From Bolinopsis microptera (lineage: Eukaryota; Ctenophora; Tentaculata; Lobata; Bolinopsidae): a DNA stretch of 64,000 nt. The translations under genes and the position numbers were made by a program. Location: assembly GCF_026151205.1 (NCBI RefSeq), contig NC_087078.1, forward strand, positions 8,758,675 to 8,822,674, given 5' to 3'. The notes below the pieces were generated by a model that was not told the origin of the DNA, made no database searches, and saw only the letters and a program-made list of their open reading frames with translations. Below are positions 13,608 through 25,417 of this stretch, piece by piece. Numbering within the stretch: position 1 is the stretch's first letter; every line of letters begins with the position of its first letter.

Positions 13608-13679
13608 GGGACAACTGGGGAATGATCCCAGAACCTCGAGATTTCGCGTCTCTTGCTCTACCAATTGAGCTACTGACCC
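13608..13679 (-). tRNA. tRNA-like gene, inverted copy
   Basis: This is the single minus-strand copy in the left arm, sequence-identical to the direct copies in the tRNA-like core. The A box, T-stem and T5 terminator (running leftwards from 13607) are preserved. Confidence 0.6.
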
Positions 13680-13938
13680 TGATTCTCAGAGCGAAATCAC
13701 CACTCATATACAGCACAATTTCATGCTTTGTGTGGAATATCATTTATCAGTTATTTAGAATATATATTCGCATTTATCCACACTATATTTACATTACACG
13801 TACAACGTGATATCGTTATCAGTGCAGTGTGTACAACACCAACTACACCGATCAATTGCCAATCTGCGAAACATTTAATTATTATTATCACTTCGAGATG
13901 GCCAGGCCTACTCTCATGCTGTTTCGCTCTGAGAATCA

Positions 13939-14011
13939 GGGTCAGTAGCTCAATTGGTAGAGCAAGAGACGCGAAATCTCGAGGTTCTGGGATCATTCCC
14001 CAGTTGTCCCT
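13939..14011 (+). tRNA. tRNA-like gene, representative unit (anticodon position CGA)
   Basis: A 73-nt cloverleaf can be drawn: 7-bp acceptor stem (GGGTCAG with TTGTCCC, one T-T mismatch), perfect D stem GCTC/GAGC with an AATTGGTA loop, anticodon stem with four pairs, five-base variable loop, and perfect T stem CTGGG/CCCAG. The A box TAGCTCAATTGG is canonical, and TAGTTTTTC just downstream supplies a pol III terminator. Three normally invariant positions are wrong: position 33 is G instead of T (loop CGCGAAA), T54 is A and A58 is T. The nominal anticodon CGA would read serine UCG, yet eukaryotic tRNA-Ser has a long variable arm, absent here. It is therefore more likely a tRNA-derived pol III unit (SINE-like head) or pseudo-tRNA than a decoding tRNA. 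Confidence 0.6.
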
Positions 14012-17000
14012 AGTTTTTCAGAATTAATCATCACATATAGACAGCATGAGAGTAGGCCTGGCCATCTCGAAGTGATAACAATAATTAAATGTTTCGCAGA
14101 TTGGCAATTGATCGGTGTAGTTGGTGTTGTACACACTGCACTGATAACAATATCACGTTGTACGTGTAATGTAAATATAGTGTGGATAAATGCGAATATA
14201 TATTCTAAATAACTGATAAATGATATTCCACACAAAGCATGAAATTGTGCTGTATATGAGTGGTGATTTCGCTCTGAGAATCAGGGTCAGTAGCTCAATT
14301 GGTAGAGCAAGAGACGCGAAATCTCGAGGTTCTGGGATCATTCCCCAGTTGTCCCTAGTTTTTCAGAATTAATCATCACATATAGACAGCATGAGAGTAG
14401 GCCTGGCCATCTCGAAGTGATAATAATAATTAAATGTTTCGCAGATTGGCAATTGATCGGTGTAGTTGGTGTTGTACACACTGCACTGATAACGATATCA
14501 CGTTGTACGTGTAATGTAAATATAGTGTGGATAAATGCGAATATATATTCTAAATAACTGATAAATGATATTCCATACAAAGCATGAAATTGTGCTGTAT
14601 ATGAGTGGTGATTTCGCTCTGAGAATCAGGGTCAGTAGCTCAATTGGTAGAGCAAGAGACGCGAAATCTCGAGGTTCTGGGATCATTCCCCAGTTGTCCC
14701 TAGTTTTTCAGAATTAATCATCACATATAGACAGCATGAGAGTAGGCCTGGCCATCTCGAAGTGATAATAATAATTAAATGTTTCGCAGATTGGCAATTG
14801 ATCGGTGTAGTTGGTGTTGTACACACTGCACTGATAACGATATCACGTTGTACGTGTAATGTAAATATAGTGTGGATAAATGCGAATATATATTCTAAAT
14901 AACTGATAAATGATATTCCACACAAAGCATGAAATTGTGCTGTATATGAGTGGTGATTTCGCTCTGAGAATCAGGGTCAGTAGCTCAATTGGTAGAGCAA
15001 GAGACGCGAAATCTCGAGGTTCTGGGATCATTCCCCAGTTGTCCCTAGTTTTTCAGAATTAATCATCACATATAGACAGCATGAGAGTAGGCCTGGCCAT
15101 CTCGAAGTGATAATAATAATTAAATGTTTCGCAGATTGGCAATTGATCGGTGTAGTTGGTGTTGTACACACTGCACTGATAACGATATCACGTTGTACGT
15201 GTAATGTAAATATAGTGTGGATAAATGCGAATATATATTCTAAATAACTGATAAATGATATTCCACACAAAGCATGAAATTGTGCTGTATATGAGTGGTG
15301 ATTTCGCTCTGAGAATCAGGGTCAGTAGCTCAATTGGTAGAGCAAGAGACGCGAAATCTCGAGGTTCTGGGATCATTCCCCAGTTGTCCCTAGTTTTTCA
15401 GAATTAATCATCACATATAGACAGCATGAGAGTAGGCCTGGCCATCTCGAAGTGATAATAATAATTAAATGTTTCGCAGATTGGCAATTGATCGGTGTAG
15501 TTGGTGTTGTACACACTGCACTGATAACGATATCACGTTGTACGTGTAATGTAAATATAGTGTGGATAAATGCGAATATATATTCTAAATAACTGATAAA
15601 TGATATTCCACACAAAGCATGAAATTGTGCTGTATATGAGTGGTGATTTCGCTCTGAGAATCAGGGTCAGTAGCTCAATTGGTAGAGCAAGAGACGCGAA
15701 ATCTCGAGGTTCTGGGATCATTCCCCAGTTGTCCCTAGTTTTTCAGAATTAATCATCACATATAGACAGCATGAGAGTAGGCCTGGCCATCTCGAAGTGA
15801 TAATAATAATTAAATGTTTCGCAGATTGGCAATTGATCGGTGTAGTTGGTGTTGTACACACTGCACTGATAACGATATCACGTTGTACGTGTAATGTAAA
15901 TATAGTGTGGATAAATGCGAATATATATTCTAAATAACTGATAAATGATATTCCACACAAAGCATGAAATTGTGCTGTATATGAGTGGTGATTTCGCTCT
16001 GAGAATCAGGGTCAGTAGCTCAATTGGTAGAGCAAGAGACGCGAAATCTCGAGGTTCTGGGATCATTCCCCAGTTGTCCCTAGTTTTTCAGAATTAATCA
16101 TCACATATAGACAGCATGAGAGTAGGCCTGGCCATCTCGAAGTGATAATAATAATTAAATGTTTCGCAGATTGGCAATTGATCGGTGTAGTTGGTGTTGT
16201 ACACACTGCACTGATAACGATATCACGTTGTACGTGTAATGTAAATATAGTGTGGATAAATGCGAATATATATTCTAAATAACTGATAAATGATATTCCA
16301 CACAAAGCATGAAATTGTGCTGTATATGAGTGGTGATTTCGCTCTGAGAATCAGGGTCAGTAGCTCAATTGGTAGAGCAAGAGACGCGAAATCTCGAGGT
16401 TCTGGGATCATTCCCCAGTTGTCCCTAGTTTTTCAGAATTAATCATCACATATAGACAGCATGAGAGTAGGCCTGGCCATCTCGAAGTGATAATAATAAT
16501 TAAATGTTTCGCAGATTGGCAATTGATCGGTGTAGTTGGTGTTGTACACACTGCACTGATAACGATATCACGTTGTACGTGTAATGTAAATATAGTGTGG
16601 ATAAATGCGAATATATATTCTAAATAACTGATAAATGATATTCCACACAAAGCATGAAATTGTGCTGTATATGAGTGGTGATTTCGCTCTGAGAATCAGG
16701 GTCAGTAGCTCAATTGGTAGAGCAAGAGACGCGAAATCTCGAGGTTCTGGGATCATTCCCCAGTTGTCCCTAGTTTTTCAGAATTAATCATCACATATAG
16801 ACAGCATGAGAGTAGGCCTGGCCATCTCGAAGTGATAATAATAATTAAATGTTTCGCAGATTGGCAATTGATCGGTGTAGTTGGTGTTGTACACACTGCA
16901 CTGATAACGATATCACGTTGTACGTGTAATGTAAATATAGTGTGGATAAATGCGAATATATATTCTAAATAACTGATAAATGATATTCCACACAAAGCAT

Positions 17001-18780
17001 GAAATTGTGCTGTATATGAGTGGTGATTTCGCTCTGAGAATCAGGGTCAGTAGCTCAATTGGTAGAGCAAGAGACGCGAAATCTCGAGGTTCTGGGATCA
17101 TTCCCCAGTTGTCCCTAGTTTTTCAGAATTAATCATCACATATAGACAGCATGAGAGTAGGCCTGGCCATCTCGAAGTGATAATAATAGTTAAGTTTGAC
17201 GTTCACGCTTGAGTTTAAGGGGATGATAATTAATCACTCTACACTCGACTGTCACGTGACTTTTTTAACCCGTTCTCTAGCTGGTTCTGAACGACTTTTC
17301 GAAACCCTAACCCTCTAATCTGGGCTCTCTCTGGCGGGACATAGATCTATATAGGGGGTACCCGGGGTACGAGTTAACAAACAGTGTTCGTGTCCTTCCA
17401 CAACCCCCTATTACCTGTGTTTCTGTCGGGGGAGCCTAATTCATCCGTTAGAATCGCAGAGTTAGCGGAGCTCAGGATATCTCGCGACGTATGCTGCATG
17501 AACGGTGCAAGACTTGCGCCGTTTGTTTCAGCATCCAGTTGCGAGTGCTTGCCCATCGAAAACATGATTAGTGATTGTGGATTTTATTGATATTACTGAT
17601 TATCCATCATATTCAGTATTAATATTATCCATTATTTATTTATTGACATCCTTCAGTCTCCAAAACGAGGTGTGAAGGTAAATTAACTTTGAGCCTTGTT
17701 TTGGCGACAGCTTCATCGATGGGCAAGTAGGTATTTGTTTTTTAGCAGTGTTGAACATTGAAACAATTATAAAATGTTTATTTTTATCTTATATAACGTA
17801 CAATATGAATGATATATGCTATAGTGACGTAACATATATAGTGCAAAGAATTAGTAACTTGCTAGATGTGATTTAAGTGCAATTGTAAATTGCAAAATGT
17901 TAACGTCGATTATTACTAACATTTATCTGAATTTAATACAAGTACATGTCACATATAAATTGGGTAGCTGAATGAAACTCGTGCCTCAGAATTTTCCGTT
18001 ATTAGCATTGCAGTGTCCACAACCTGTACTGCGTTAACAACCGAAATTTTCCCAATATGCAATAATTATTTTGCTTCTAAAATTCTTTGATAATTAATAA
18101 TATATCGTGACATGTAATTGTAAGATAACAAACCTCGCGCGCGCGGCGCTTCCATCTGCACCTGAGAATCCCTCAGCAATGTGTGGCTGTCTGCGCGGCG
18201 GGCTGTGTATTGTGTATATAGCTGAATTTAAATTTAGATTTATTTGTAAATGTATAATAATATTAAATATGTATTGATTGTTTTGTGGTAAATAAAAATT
18301 TTGTTTTACTAAAAAATTTTGTTTTACTAATCCTAACCCTAACCCAATCCTTAACAAAAACATTGCTTTAACCAGAGCCCTCTCGCTTGCAGTAGCGCGC
18401 GACCGCCGGAACAAGCGCGTCACGCAGTACGCGTAGGCATATGGCTATGTGAAACAAAAATATATACTGAAACTCTAACCATAACGAGAAATTTGGCTAA
18501 CTTCCTTACACGGCCGGTCATATCACGTGATCGATACAGTTTTTCGCCGATATCTCGTCAGGAGAGCATTTTAACCATATGTTATGGGGGTGATTCGGAA
18601 TCAGCGTCCGAAAATACATCGATTGAAGTTGGTTACAACCATCGGGGGCCGGCCATTTTAGAATAATCTTGAAGATCGACTGTAGAGTGATTAAGCACGC
18701 TCGAGTTTAAGGGTGAAGGGGTGATACTTTTAAAATAATTGTTTCAAATTAATATTAGTATAGGGCCGTACGTCAAACAC

Positions 18781-18965
18781 AAAAGAACTATTGTGCAAAG
18801 AAACAGCTGCTAACTGCTGCTAACTTATAACTGCTCTTCACTGCTGCTATGGGCGCGAGCGCAGTAAGCAGAAGTTTTAGTTATGAGTTAGCAGCAGTTA
18901 ACAGTAGTCACTAGTCAGCAGCAGTCAGCAGCAGTCAGCAGCAGTTCTTTGCACTATTATAGTCC
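18781..18965. repeat. Imperfect inverted repeat with (AGCAGCAGTC)n
   Basis: Left arm motifs AACTATTGTGCAAAGAA and GCTGCTAACTGCTGCTAACT are mirrored on the right by TTAGCAGCAGTTAACAGTAG and TTCTTTGCACTATTATAGT. A short GTCAGCAGCA tandem run lies in the right arm. Confidence 0.7.
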
Positions 18966-20194
18966 TCTTGTGCAAAGATGAAAGACTAAAGTCCAGCTCG
19001 ACGCGGACGCATGTTTTGATATAAATCTTGTAAACCTTATCATCTCTAATATAATGGCGACCCCAGGCCATATAATTAATAAAATGTTCATGAACTATAA
19101 ACACAATAAATAAAAATTTGCATATTATATTCGGTACGGCGGAATAACAAGCTCAAAATTTTGGTGAGCTTTTTCGTTTTACCACATTTACCACATTTAC
19201 CACATTTAATGTTTACAACATTAAATTTTTATATATTGGTAAGTTTTTAATTGACGATGTCAATTCATGGCAGCTCGGCGCGGCACAGTAGCGCATTTCG
19301 CCGATCTAGCCAGTGCAGAGAAGCCTCATTGAGAAGCCTCATTGAGTGCGCGGCGCGGCACAGTAACGCATCGCACTACAAGTAAGTTTCGCCTTGGATT
19401 TATATATATTATATTTAACGACGCGCGGATTTTTGTTTTGGAGCTTCAGTAAGTGTAAACTGTAAAAATTGCGTTGGGGCCACGGGTGATTTAAAATCAG
19501 TGTTCAAAAATACATTGATTCAAGTTGCTTCAACACTAAAACACGCAAAATTGCTCTAGCCAGAGCAGCCCTTGCAGTGGCGCGCGCGGCCCGCCTTGTG
19601 AAACAAGTGCACCCAAAGTATTAAAGGTTTACAACCTACCAGGACGCGCGCCGAGTTGGAACAGATATTTTACGAGTATCACCCGTTAACCAAAGTAGCG
19701 CGAAAGCACATGGTTAGATGAACACTTGATTGACGATGTCAATCCTTCGCATCTCGCCGATCTGTGGTTGCGAGAAGCATTATTTGATGCGCGCGCGACC
19801 CAGTAGTGCATCGCGCTACAAGATGAACACGTACGCAACAGTCTGGCGCCGGTCTTTATATTAAAAAAATCTCGAAGATTGACTGGACTGTAAAGTAATT
19901 TAGCACGCTTGACATTATGAAATGAAATGAAATTGAGGCCAGTGCAAGGTCAGAACGTGAAACAAAGTTCATATAATGGTGATGAAAATTGAGCAAAGCG
20001 GTTGCTTTGAGCTGAGTAACATAATGTTTGATAATTGGATATGCTCAAACTTTTTCATAAAGCGGTTTTGTTAATCCATAAGTACAGTAAGTTGCTCTAA
20101 CCAGAGCCCTCTCGCTTGCAGTAGCGCGCCACCGTCGAAGGCGGCACATATTCTATTTTTGAAACAAGTGCAAAGTGCGGCACGCAGTACGCGT

Positions 20195-20392
20195 ATACTT
20201 GACCATTGTTAATGGTCTGGCCTTGACGGATGTTACTCGTCTAAATTTCTTCGAAGTAGCGCGCGCCGCTTTCTTCTCGAAGTAGCGCGCGCCGGGCCAG
20301 ATCATTAACAATGGTCAAGGTCTTCGTAGCACGTGCCATCGGGCTACTTCGAAGAAATTTAGACGAGTAACATCCATCAAGCGTATACACAT
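20195..20392. repeat. Compound inverted repeat
   Basis: TTGACCATTGTTAATGGTCTGGCC at about 20199 is answered by GGCCAGATCATTAACAATGGTCAA at about 20294. GATGTTACTCGTCTAAATTTCTTCGAAGTAGC at about 20229 is answered by GCTACTTCGAAGAAATTTAGACGAGTAACATC at about 20342. The two interleaved inverted pairs suggest a rearranged foldback element. Confidence 0.75.
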
Positions 20393-20844
20393 GGCTATGC
20401 CTATGTGAAATTAGTAAGCTACTCATTTTTGTTAAGATTGGATTGAGGAAAGGTTGCCGCAAATATGTAGTTGTTTCATCAATTTTATGTGCAATGTGGG
20501 CCGAAATTAGCGTTAAAAACCATGCTATATTATATTGTATATGTTATAGTCGGCACGCACGGCTAACTATGGCTTTTACTAATTCGCTCGCCCAAAAATC
20601 TTACGTGACTTATTACTACATAGTAGGAGCGGGTAGTTATAGGCCAAAAACTATAAAAACTGCAAATAAAGTCTGGCCACGCACTCAATTCACAATTGTG
20701 CTTCTCGCTAGATCGGCGAGATGCGCTACTGCCACTGTGTACTGGGCCTCGCCGAGCTGCGATGAATTGACATCGTCAATCAATTTATAAGTTGTAGAAT
20801 CTTCTCCTGAAAATTTTGGTACCAATATCTTAAAATTTCGAAAA

Positions 20845-23800
20845 GGGCCGGAGGTGATCCTTTAAAAGCATTATTTGTAAAGGTTCAAATTCGGTGTTAC
20901 TGCTACTGCTAGTGTTATAACCTTTACAGTTACAGCTACTGGGCCGCGTTCAGCCTGTCATTCCGCCTATAATCTCTATAATGATTAATTATGAACATAA
21001 ATATATTGTATCACGTGGTGACCCCCACGGTCGCTGTAGAGTTTCGACGATACAGGGGGAGCCGCGCACTCGTGCGCGGCGGGTCATACAACGTATGACA
21101 ATAAATATAATAGCCGAAGTCCCCAGGTAAGTGTTACCCTTGACCCTCAAGACTTGCAATTACCGGGAATTTTGGCTTTTACTACATACTAATCCGCTCG
21201 CCAAAAATTAGAAATTATCACGTGACTTTGGTTTTTATGATTTTGCAGCCGAACGAATTAATCGTTTTAAAAAACCCAAATCCCATGACCCTAACCATAA
21301 CCCCGAAGCTTTCCATAACCCTTACCACAACCCTATCGTTGCTTTGCTTCGCAAAGCAACGATTTCGATGGGTTGACATCGTCAATCAACACTAACCTGA
21401 GCCCTAAACAATCGAATTCATGTTTTACTTACTCATTACTGGGCGGCGCTCAGCCTGTCATTCCGCCGAATCTTTATTCTATTATGTTTATGAACATAAT
21501 AGCCTGGGGTCCCCACTCCCCAGGTAATGTTTTACTAGACTGTCACGTGACCAAAACGGTTTTTGCACATAACGATCTCCAGGGAAGCATTTTTACCCTG
21601 TCCCTACGTCATGGGGGGTGATTTTACTTGGGGACCCCAGGCTATTATGTTCATAAACATATAAATAAAGATTCGGCGGAATGACAGGCTGAGCACCGCT
21701 AGTAAGGGGTGATCCGGAATCAGCGTCCAAAAATACACCAATTTAGATAAATTTCACAACCAAAGGGACTTTTCACAAGAATTTTCTTAAAATTTGGGCG
21801 AGCGATTTAGTAGGAGCGCTGAAATTTTGGTGCAATTTGGAGACGAATTACGTTAGTTAGACGAATTACGGTTAGTTATTAAGAGGTTGCGTGTGGGTAG
21901 TCACTTTTGGGCCACCCTGTAATTTCAAAATTTTTGAACCTGAACACAAAAATGTTGTACTTTAAATATTGTAATTTGTATGTTCAAATTTTTTTCCAAA
22001 TTAATGTTTCTGACCAAGCTGAATACTAGGCAGTGCGCCATCGACAATAAGACGCGCGCGCTGACCATTGAATGGTTTTTTAGCTCTTATTTCGGCCAGC
22101 ACATTATTTTGGAAACAATCGAAAAGTTATAATACTTCCCATATAACAATTTTGTTGAAATTTGGTCAGCTTACGTAAACACTTATGTTCTACTAAACCT
22201 AATTTAGTTTGAGCAATTTCGATGCTCAGAATTTGAGTTATCAACGAATTTATACCTATTTTGTCATTTTTAGACCTCTTAATCAAGGCCAATCTCTCCC
22301 AACTAAATTAGGTTCGGTAATTAGGTATGATTGGAAGGTTCTGACAAATTTTCAGCATGATTCATGTTAAGGAACCGAAGATATGACAGAATAATACGAC
22401 AAAAATCAACGAATTTCGTCAAATTACGCGACTTTTACACCTAATTTTGCTCCAAAAGCCGCGCACCATCAAATATGGCACATAGGCGAAACTCAATGAT
22501 CATTCCAAAAAGGTATGATAAATTTGGTACTGTGAAAATTCTCACAGTCTCTAGATAGTAGAGGCTCTTACGGGCATTGTCTGCTCGATACGTTAGGGAC
22601 CCCAGATACACCTTACTAAACGTATTTTTGACCGTAGAATCGATTGAAAGTGGTTTCAAGATGATTGGACTGATTGTTCTGGGGTAAAATCGCAAAAAAC
22701 CGATTTTTGGGCCAAAAATAGGCCAAAAAACCATGTTTTTTGATATTTTGAGCAAGTTAATTTTGTTGGCATGTCGGCAAAACTTGCATAAAGATAGCTA
22801 AAAGACAGCCGCACAAGATTGTATAAAAATAAAACAAATCCCTCTATTTGTTCTGAGGTAAAAATCCAAAAAAGTGGTAAAAATTTTGACTTTTTTGCTT
22901 GAAGTTTGAATAATTTTTTGCAGTTGTATTAAATCAACCCAAAAATAGTCACATCGTGTTTGCCTAAATTTTTCCTTTCCGAGAAGTACCCACTTCATAT
23001 ACTTTATCGAAGTTTGAATATTTTCACTCCGCAAGCGTTTTTGCCAAATTTTCGACGCGCACTACGCGCAAAAGCATTTAGTTGTTATCAATTGGCACCC
23101 GCGCGTTCATCATAAATTTCAAACAGCTATAACTCAGCGAGATTATGTCCGTTCTAGCTCATATTTTCACATTAAATAGAAAATAATGTGATCTTATTGC
23201 TGACAAAATATGAATATAATTACTCTATTTGCCTTAGAGTAATAGACTGTCAAAGTTTAAAACGCGCATTGGTATAGCACGTGACTAATAAGGCCAAATT
23301 TATACTTCTTAACATATCATCGATCCTTAGACATCATACTATTGTGTCCAATTAGCGGTTAGGTCTCTAAACTCGTAGCAGAAAACACGTCTTTTTGCCC
23401 GTAAGAGCCTCTACTAAGAAAACGATGGTACAAAAATTTTGAAAATCCGAGCAAGCTTATTTTTATCGTGCACCGCCTATGAATACGATGCTGTGAAAAT
23501 TTTTCCAAAATATTCGATATTTAAGAAGTTATACTTATAGGCATTTTGATCGAGAAATTATCCATTTTTCGTCAATATTACACACTTGTAATGCACAGGA
23601 GGCCCACATAATTATATTGCAAGGATATGATCAAAAATATAGAAATTTTGTATTTTTTGTGTATGGCTTTATCTGAGGAAAAATGGACTTACTGCCATGC
23701 CTAATTTCTAGGTTGAAATCGATCCTGATAAAAGGCAGTGAGTCCGCAATTCCCTCAGAAAAGGATGTAAATTCAATGGGGATGGGAAAATAGTTTAGTT

Positions 23801-24322
23801 ATTCTGGAGAAAAATGGTTTTTATAGATCAGTGTTGCCGTTGGTAAATTTATGCTTTTAAGCATGTTTAGGACATACGACAATAATTTATTTACGCACAA
23901 ATGTCAAAATTAACCACTTTTATGCGAGTAAAATTACCTAAAAAACAACAAACACGTTCGCGTTTGTCCTATTTTCTCAAAATGACATCGATGTGACTTA
24001 CTGCCTTTTCTCAGGGAACGGCAGTCTCATCCACTGTTCCAGGATTTAAGTCTGAGCTGGGGTTACTTTATGCATGGTTAGGGTTAGGGCCGATTGGGAT
24101 TAGGGTTTATGTAAAACCGTTTTTTCGGCTGCAAAAGCATAAAAACCAAAAACAAAGTCACGTGATAATTTTTGGGCGAGCGGATTAGTAAGACTAAGAG
24201 CCAAAATTTCCGGTAATTGTAAGTCTTGAGGGTCTAACGGTAACACTAGCAGTAACACCGAATTTGCAGTTTGCACCACTACAAAGCAAATAATATTGCT
24301 TTTAAAGAATCACCTCCGGCCC
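20845..24322. mobile_element. Foldback-type element with long terminal inverted repeats
   Basis: The left end GGGCCGGAGGTGATCCTTTA (20845 onward) is the reverse complement of the right end at 24322. Matching continues through blocks with TTCGGTGTTACTGCTA, with GCTCGCCAAAAATTA...TCACGTGA, and with a CCTAACC segment. The left arm reaches about 21300 and the right arm starts at about 24050; they differ in length because other repeats sit in the left arm. The interior has no open frame with transposase similarity. A target duplication is not clear. It is a non-autonomous foldback element or very large MITE. Confidence 0.65.
21441..21712. mobile_element. MITE with about 75-bp terminal inverted repeats
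   Basis: The left arm GCTCAGCCTGTCATTCCGCC, continuing through TTATGAACATAATAGCCTGGGG, is repeated inverted at 21625-21705. Related ends occur at about 20945 and, inverted, near 19060-19150, so this is a multicopy family. It is nested in the larger foldback element. Confidence 0.75.
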
Positions 24323-25417
24323 TTAATTATCCACTGTCATGTTGCAGGATTTAAGCCTGAGCTGCAAAAAGTTGGTTATTATATTATAAATGACTTAACT
24401 TTAAGTGTGGCTAATAAATTTCTTTAGAAAAGATTAGTCAATTGTGTTACGGTTTGTCTTTGTATTGAAGAACCTCTAGTTCACAAGAAAACCACTTTAA
24501 TTTATCATTACAGTGTAATACAACGGCGAAAATTTAACTGCGTCAATACTGCAGGATTTTCCACCAGCAGCTGCAATTAGCATGACGTTATTAAAACTAA
24601 TTAAAACTAAATATACTTATTATACTAATTATACTAATTATACTAATTATACTAATTATAATTAATTCTAACTAATCAAAACTAATTACAACTTATTAAA
24701 ACTAATTATACTGGACTCAAAATTACTCCACAATTAATAGAAGATTCGGCAGAAGGAGTGGAAATTGTTGACGCACAGTTTATTGTTTAGTAATGAGTAA
24801 ACAAACATTTTATGTTCGATCGTGGACTGTAACTTGAAAAACCGACAGGACCGAATCTTTAGACAATGCAGCCAGCTCTTTGAATAAAAGCTTCGATGGA
24901 AATTTGATAGCTGTAAGAGTTTAAATAGAGCTGAAGTGTGAAGAATGGATAGTAAGTATCGTCACGTTAAAGTTAAACTGAAAAAAAACACAACTCATTT
25001 GTAAGAAATCATTTAGTTTCTGAGTTTCGAGGATTGCCACCCGTAAATCTTTATAATTTTATTTATTGATTTGGACATATTTAAATTTGTTACCAAAAAT
25101 ATTTCGAGATAATCGAAAGATTTTTGGTAATTTGCATCCACTTTTCTGCGTAAAAACTGACGTAGTTACATAAATAGTTCGTTTCGTCTAATTGGGAAGT
25201 ACTGCAATTATAATTATATTAAACACTTTTGTGAATACGAGTAAAGTAGAATCTCACTACCGATATTGGAAATAAAAGCTGCTATAAAATGTAAAAACCA
25301 ATTAATTTCTATTGATATTGTGCGCTGTTCTTGTGGTAGGATTATATCATTAGGATATATTCTAACAAATCCAAATATTACATATTATATAGGTAATAAT
25401 GCCTTTCTACTTTATCG
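24323..25417. other. AT-rich intergenic DNA
   Basis: No gene is seen. A (TAATTATAC)n-type low-complexity run lies at about 24595-24720. Confidence 0.5.

Larger units (their letters stand above)
13432..17188. repeat. tRNA-like tandem array: ten direct 345-bp units plus an inverted 1.4-unit arm
   Basis: Ten direct plus-strand units of 345 bp begin their tRNA-like gene at 13939, 14284, 14629, 14974, 15319, 15664, 16009, 16354, 16699 and 17044. They are almost identical, which indicates recent amplification or ongoing homogenisation. To the left, 13432-13920 holds about 1.4 units in inverted orientation, with one tRNA-like copy at 13608-13679 on the minus strand; orientation switches at about 13921. 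The whole block is bounded by an exact 12-bp direct repeat, GTTAAGTTTGAC (13420-13431 and 17189-17200). This looks like a target-site duplication made when a multimeric unit inserted into an older repeat. All open frames across the array are by-products of the repeat. Confidence 0.9.
17201..20844. other. Mosaic of dispersed repeats, no gene
   Basis: No coding exon is recognised. GC-rich patches with GCGCGC strings recur at about 18135, 18390, 19290-19380, 19580, 19780 and 20110-20290. Short CCTAACCCTAACCC runs (near 18340) resemble telomeric repeats but are only two units long. Fragments around 18590 and 21715 share GGGTGATTCGGAATCAGCGT-like ends, consistent with a MITE family. Confidence 0.5.

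Noticed and set aside
13751-17101. Many repeated 62- and 80-residue open frames across the 345-bp units
   Set aside because: They are translations of the tRNA-like repeat and its spacer, overlap on both strands and contain no protein signature.
13432-17188. Hammerhead ribozyme in the 345-bp unit (retrozyme hypothesis)
   Set aside because: I looked on both strands for CTGANGA followed by GAAA. Only near misses were found (GTGATGA with GAAA; CTGATAA), which lack the C3-G8 pair.
18335-18350. CCTAACCCTAACCC as an interstitial telomere
   Set aside because: Only about two units are present; similar short pieces recur in the foldback arms, so it is part of a dispersed repeat.
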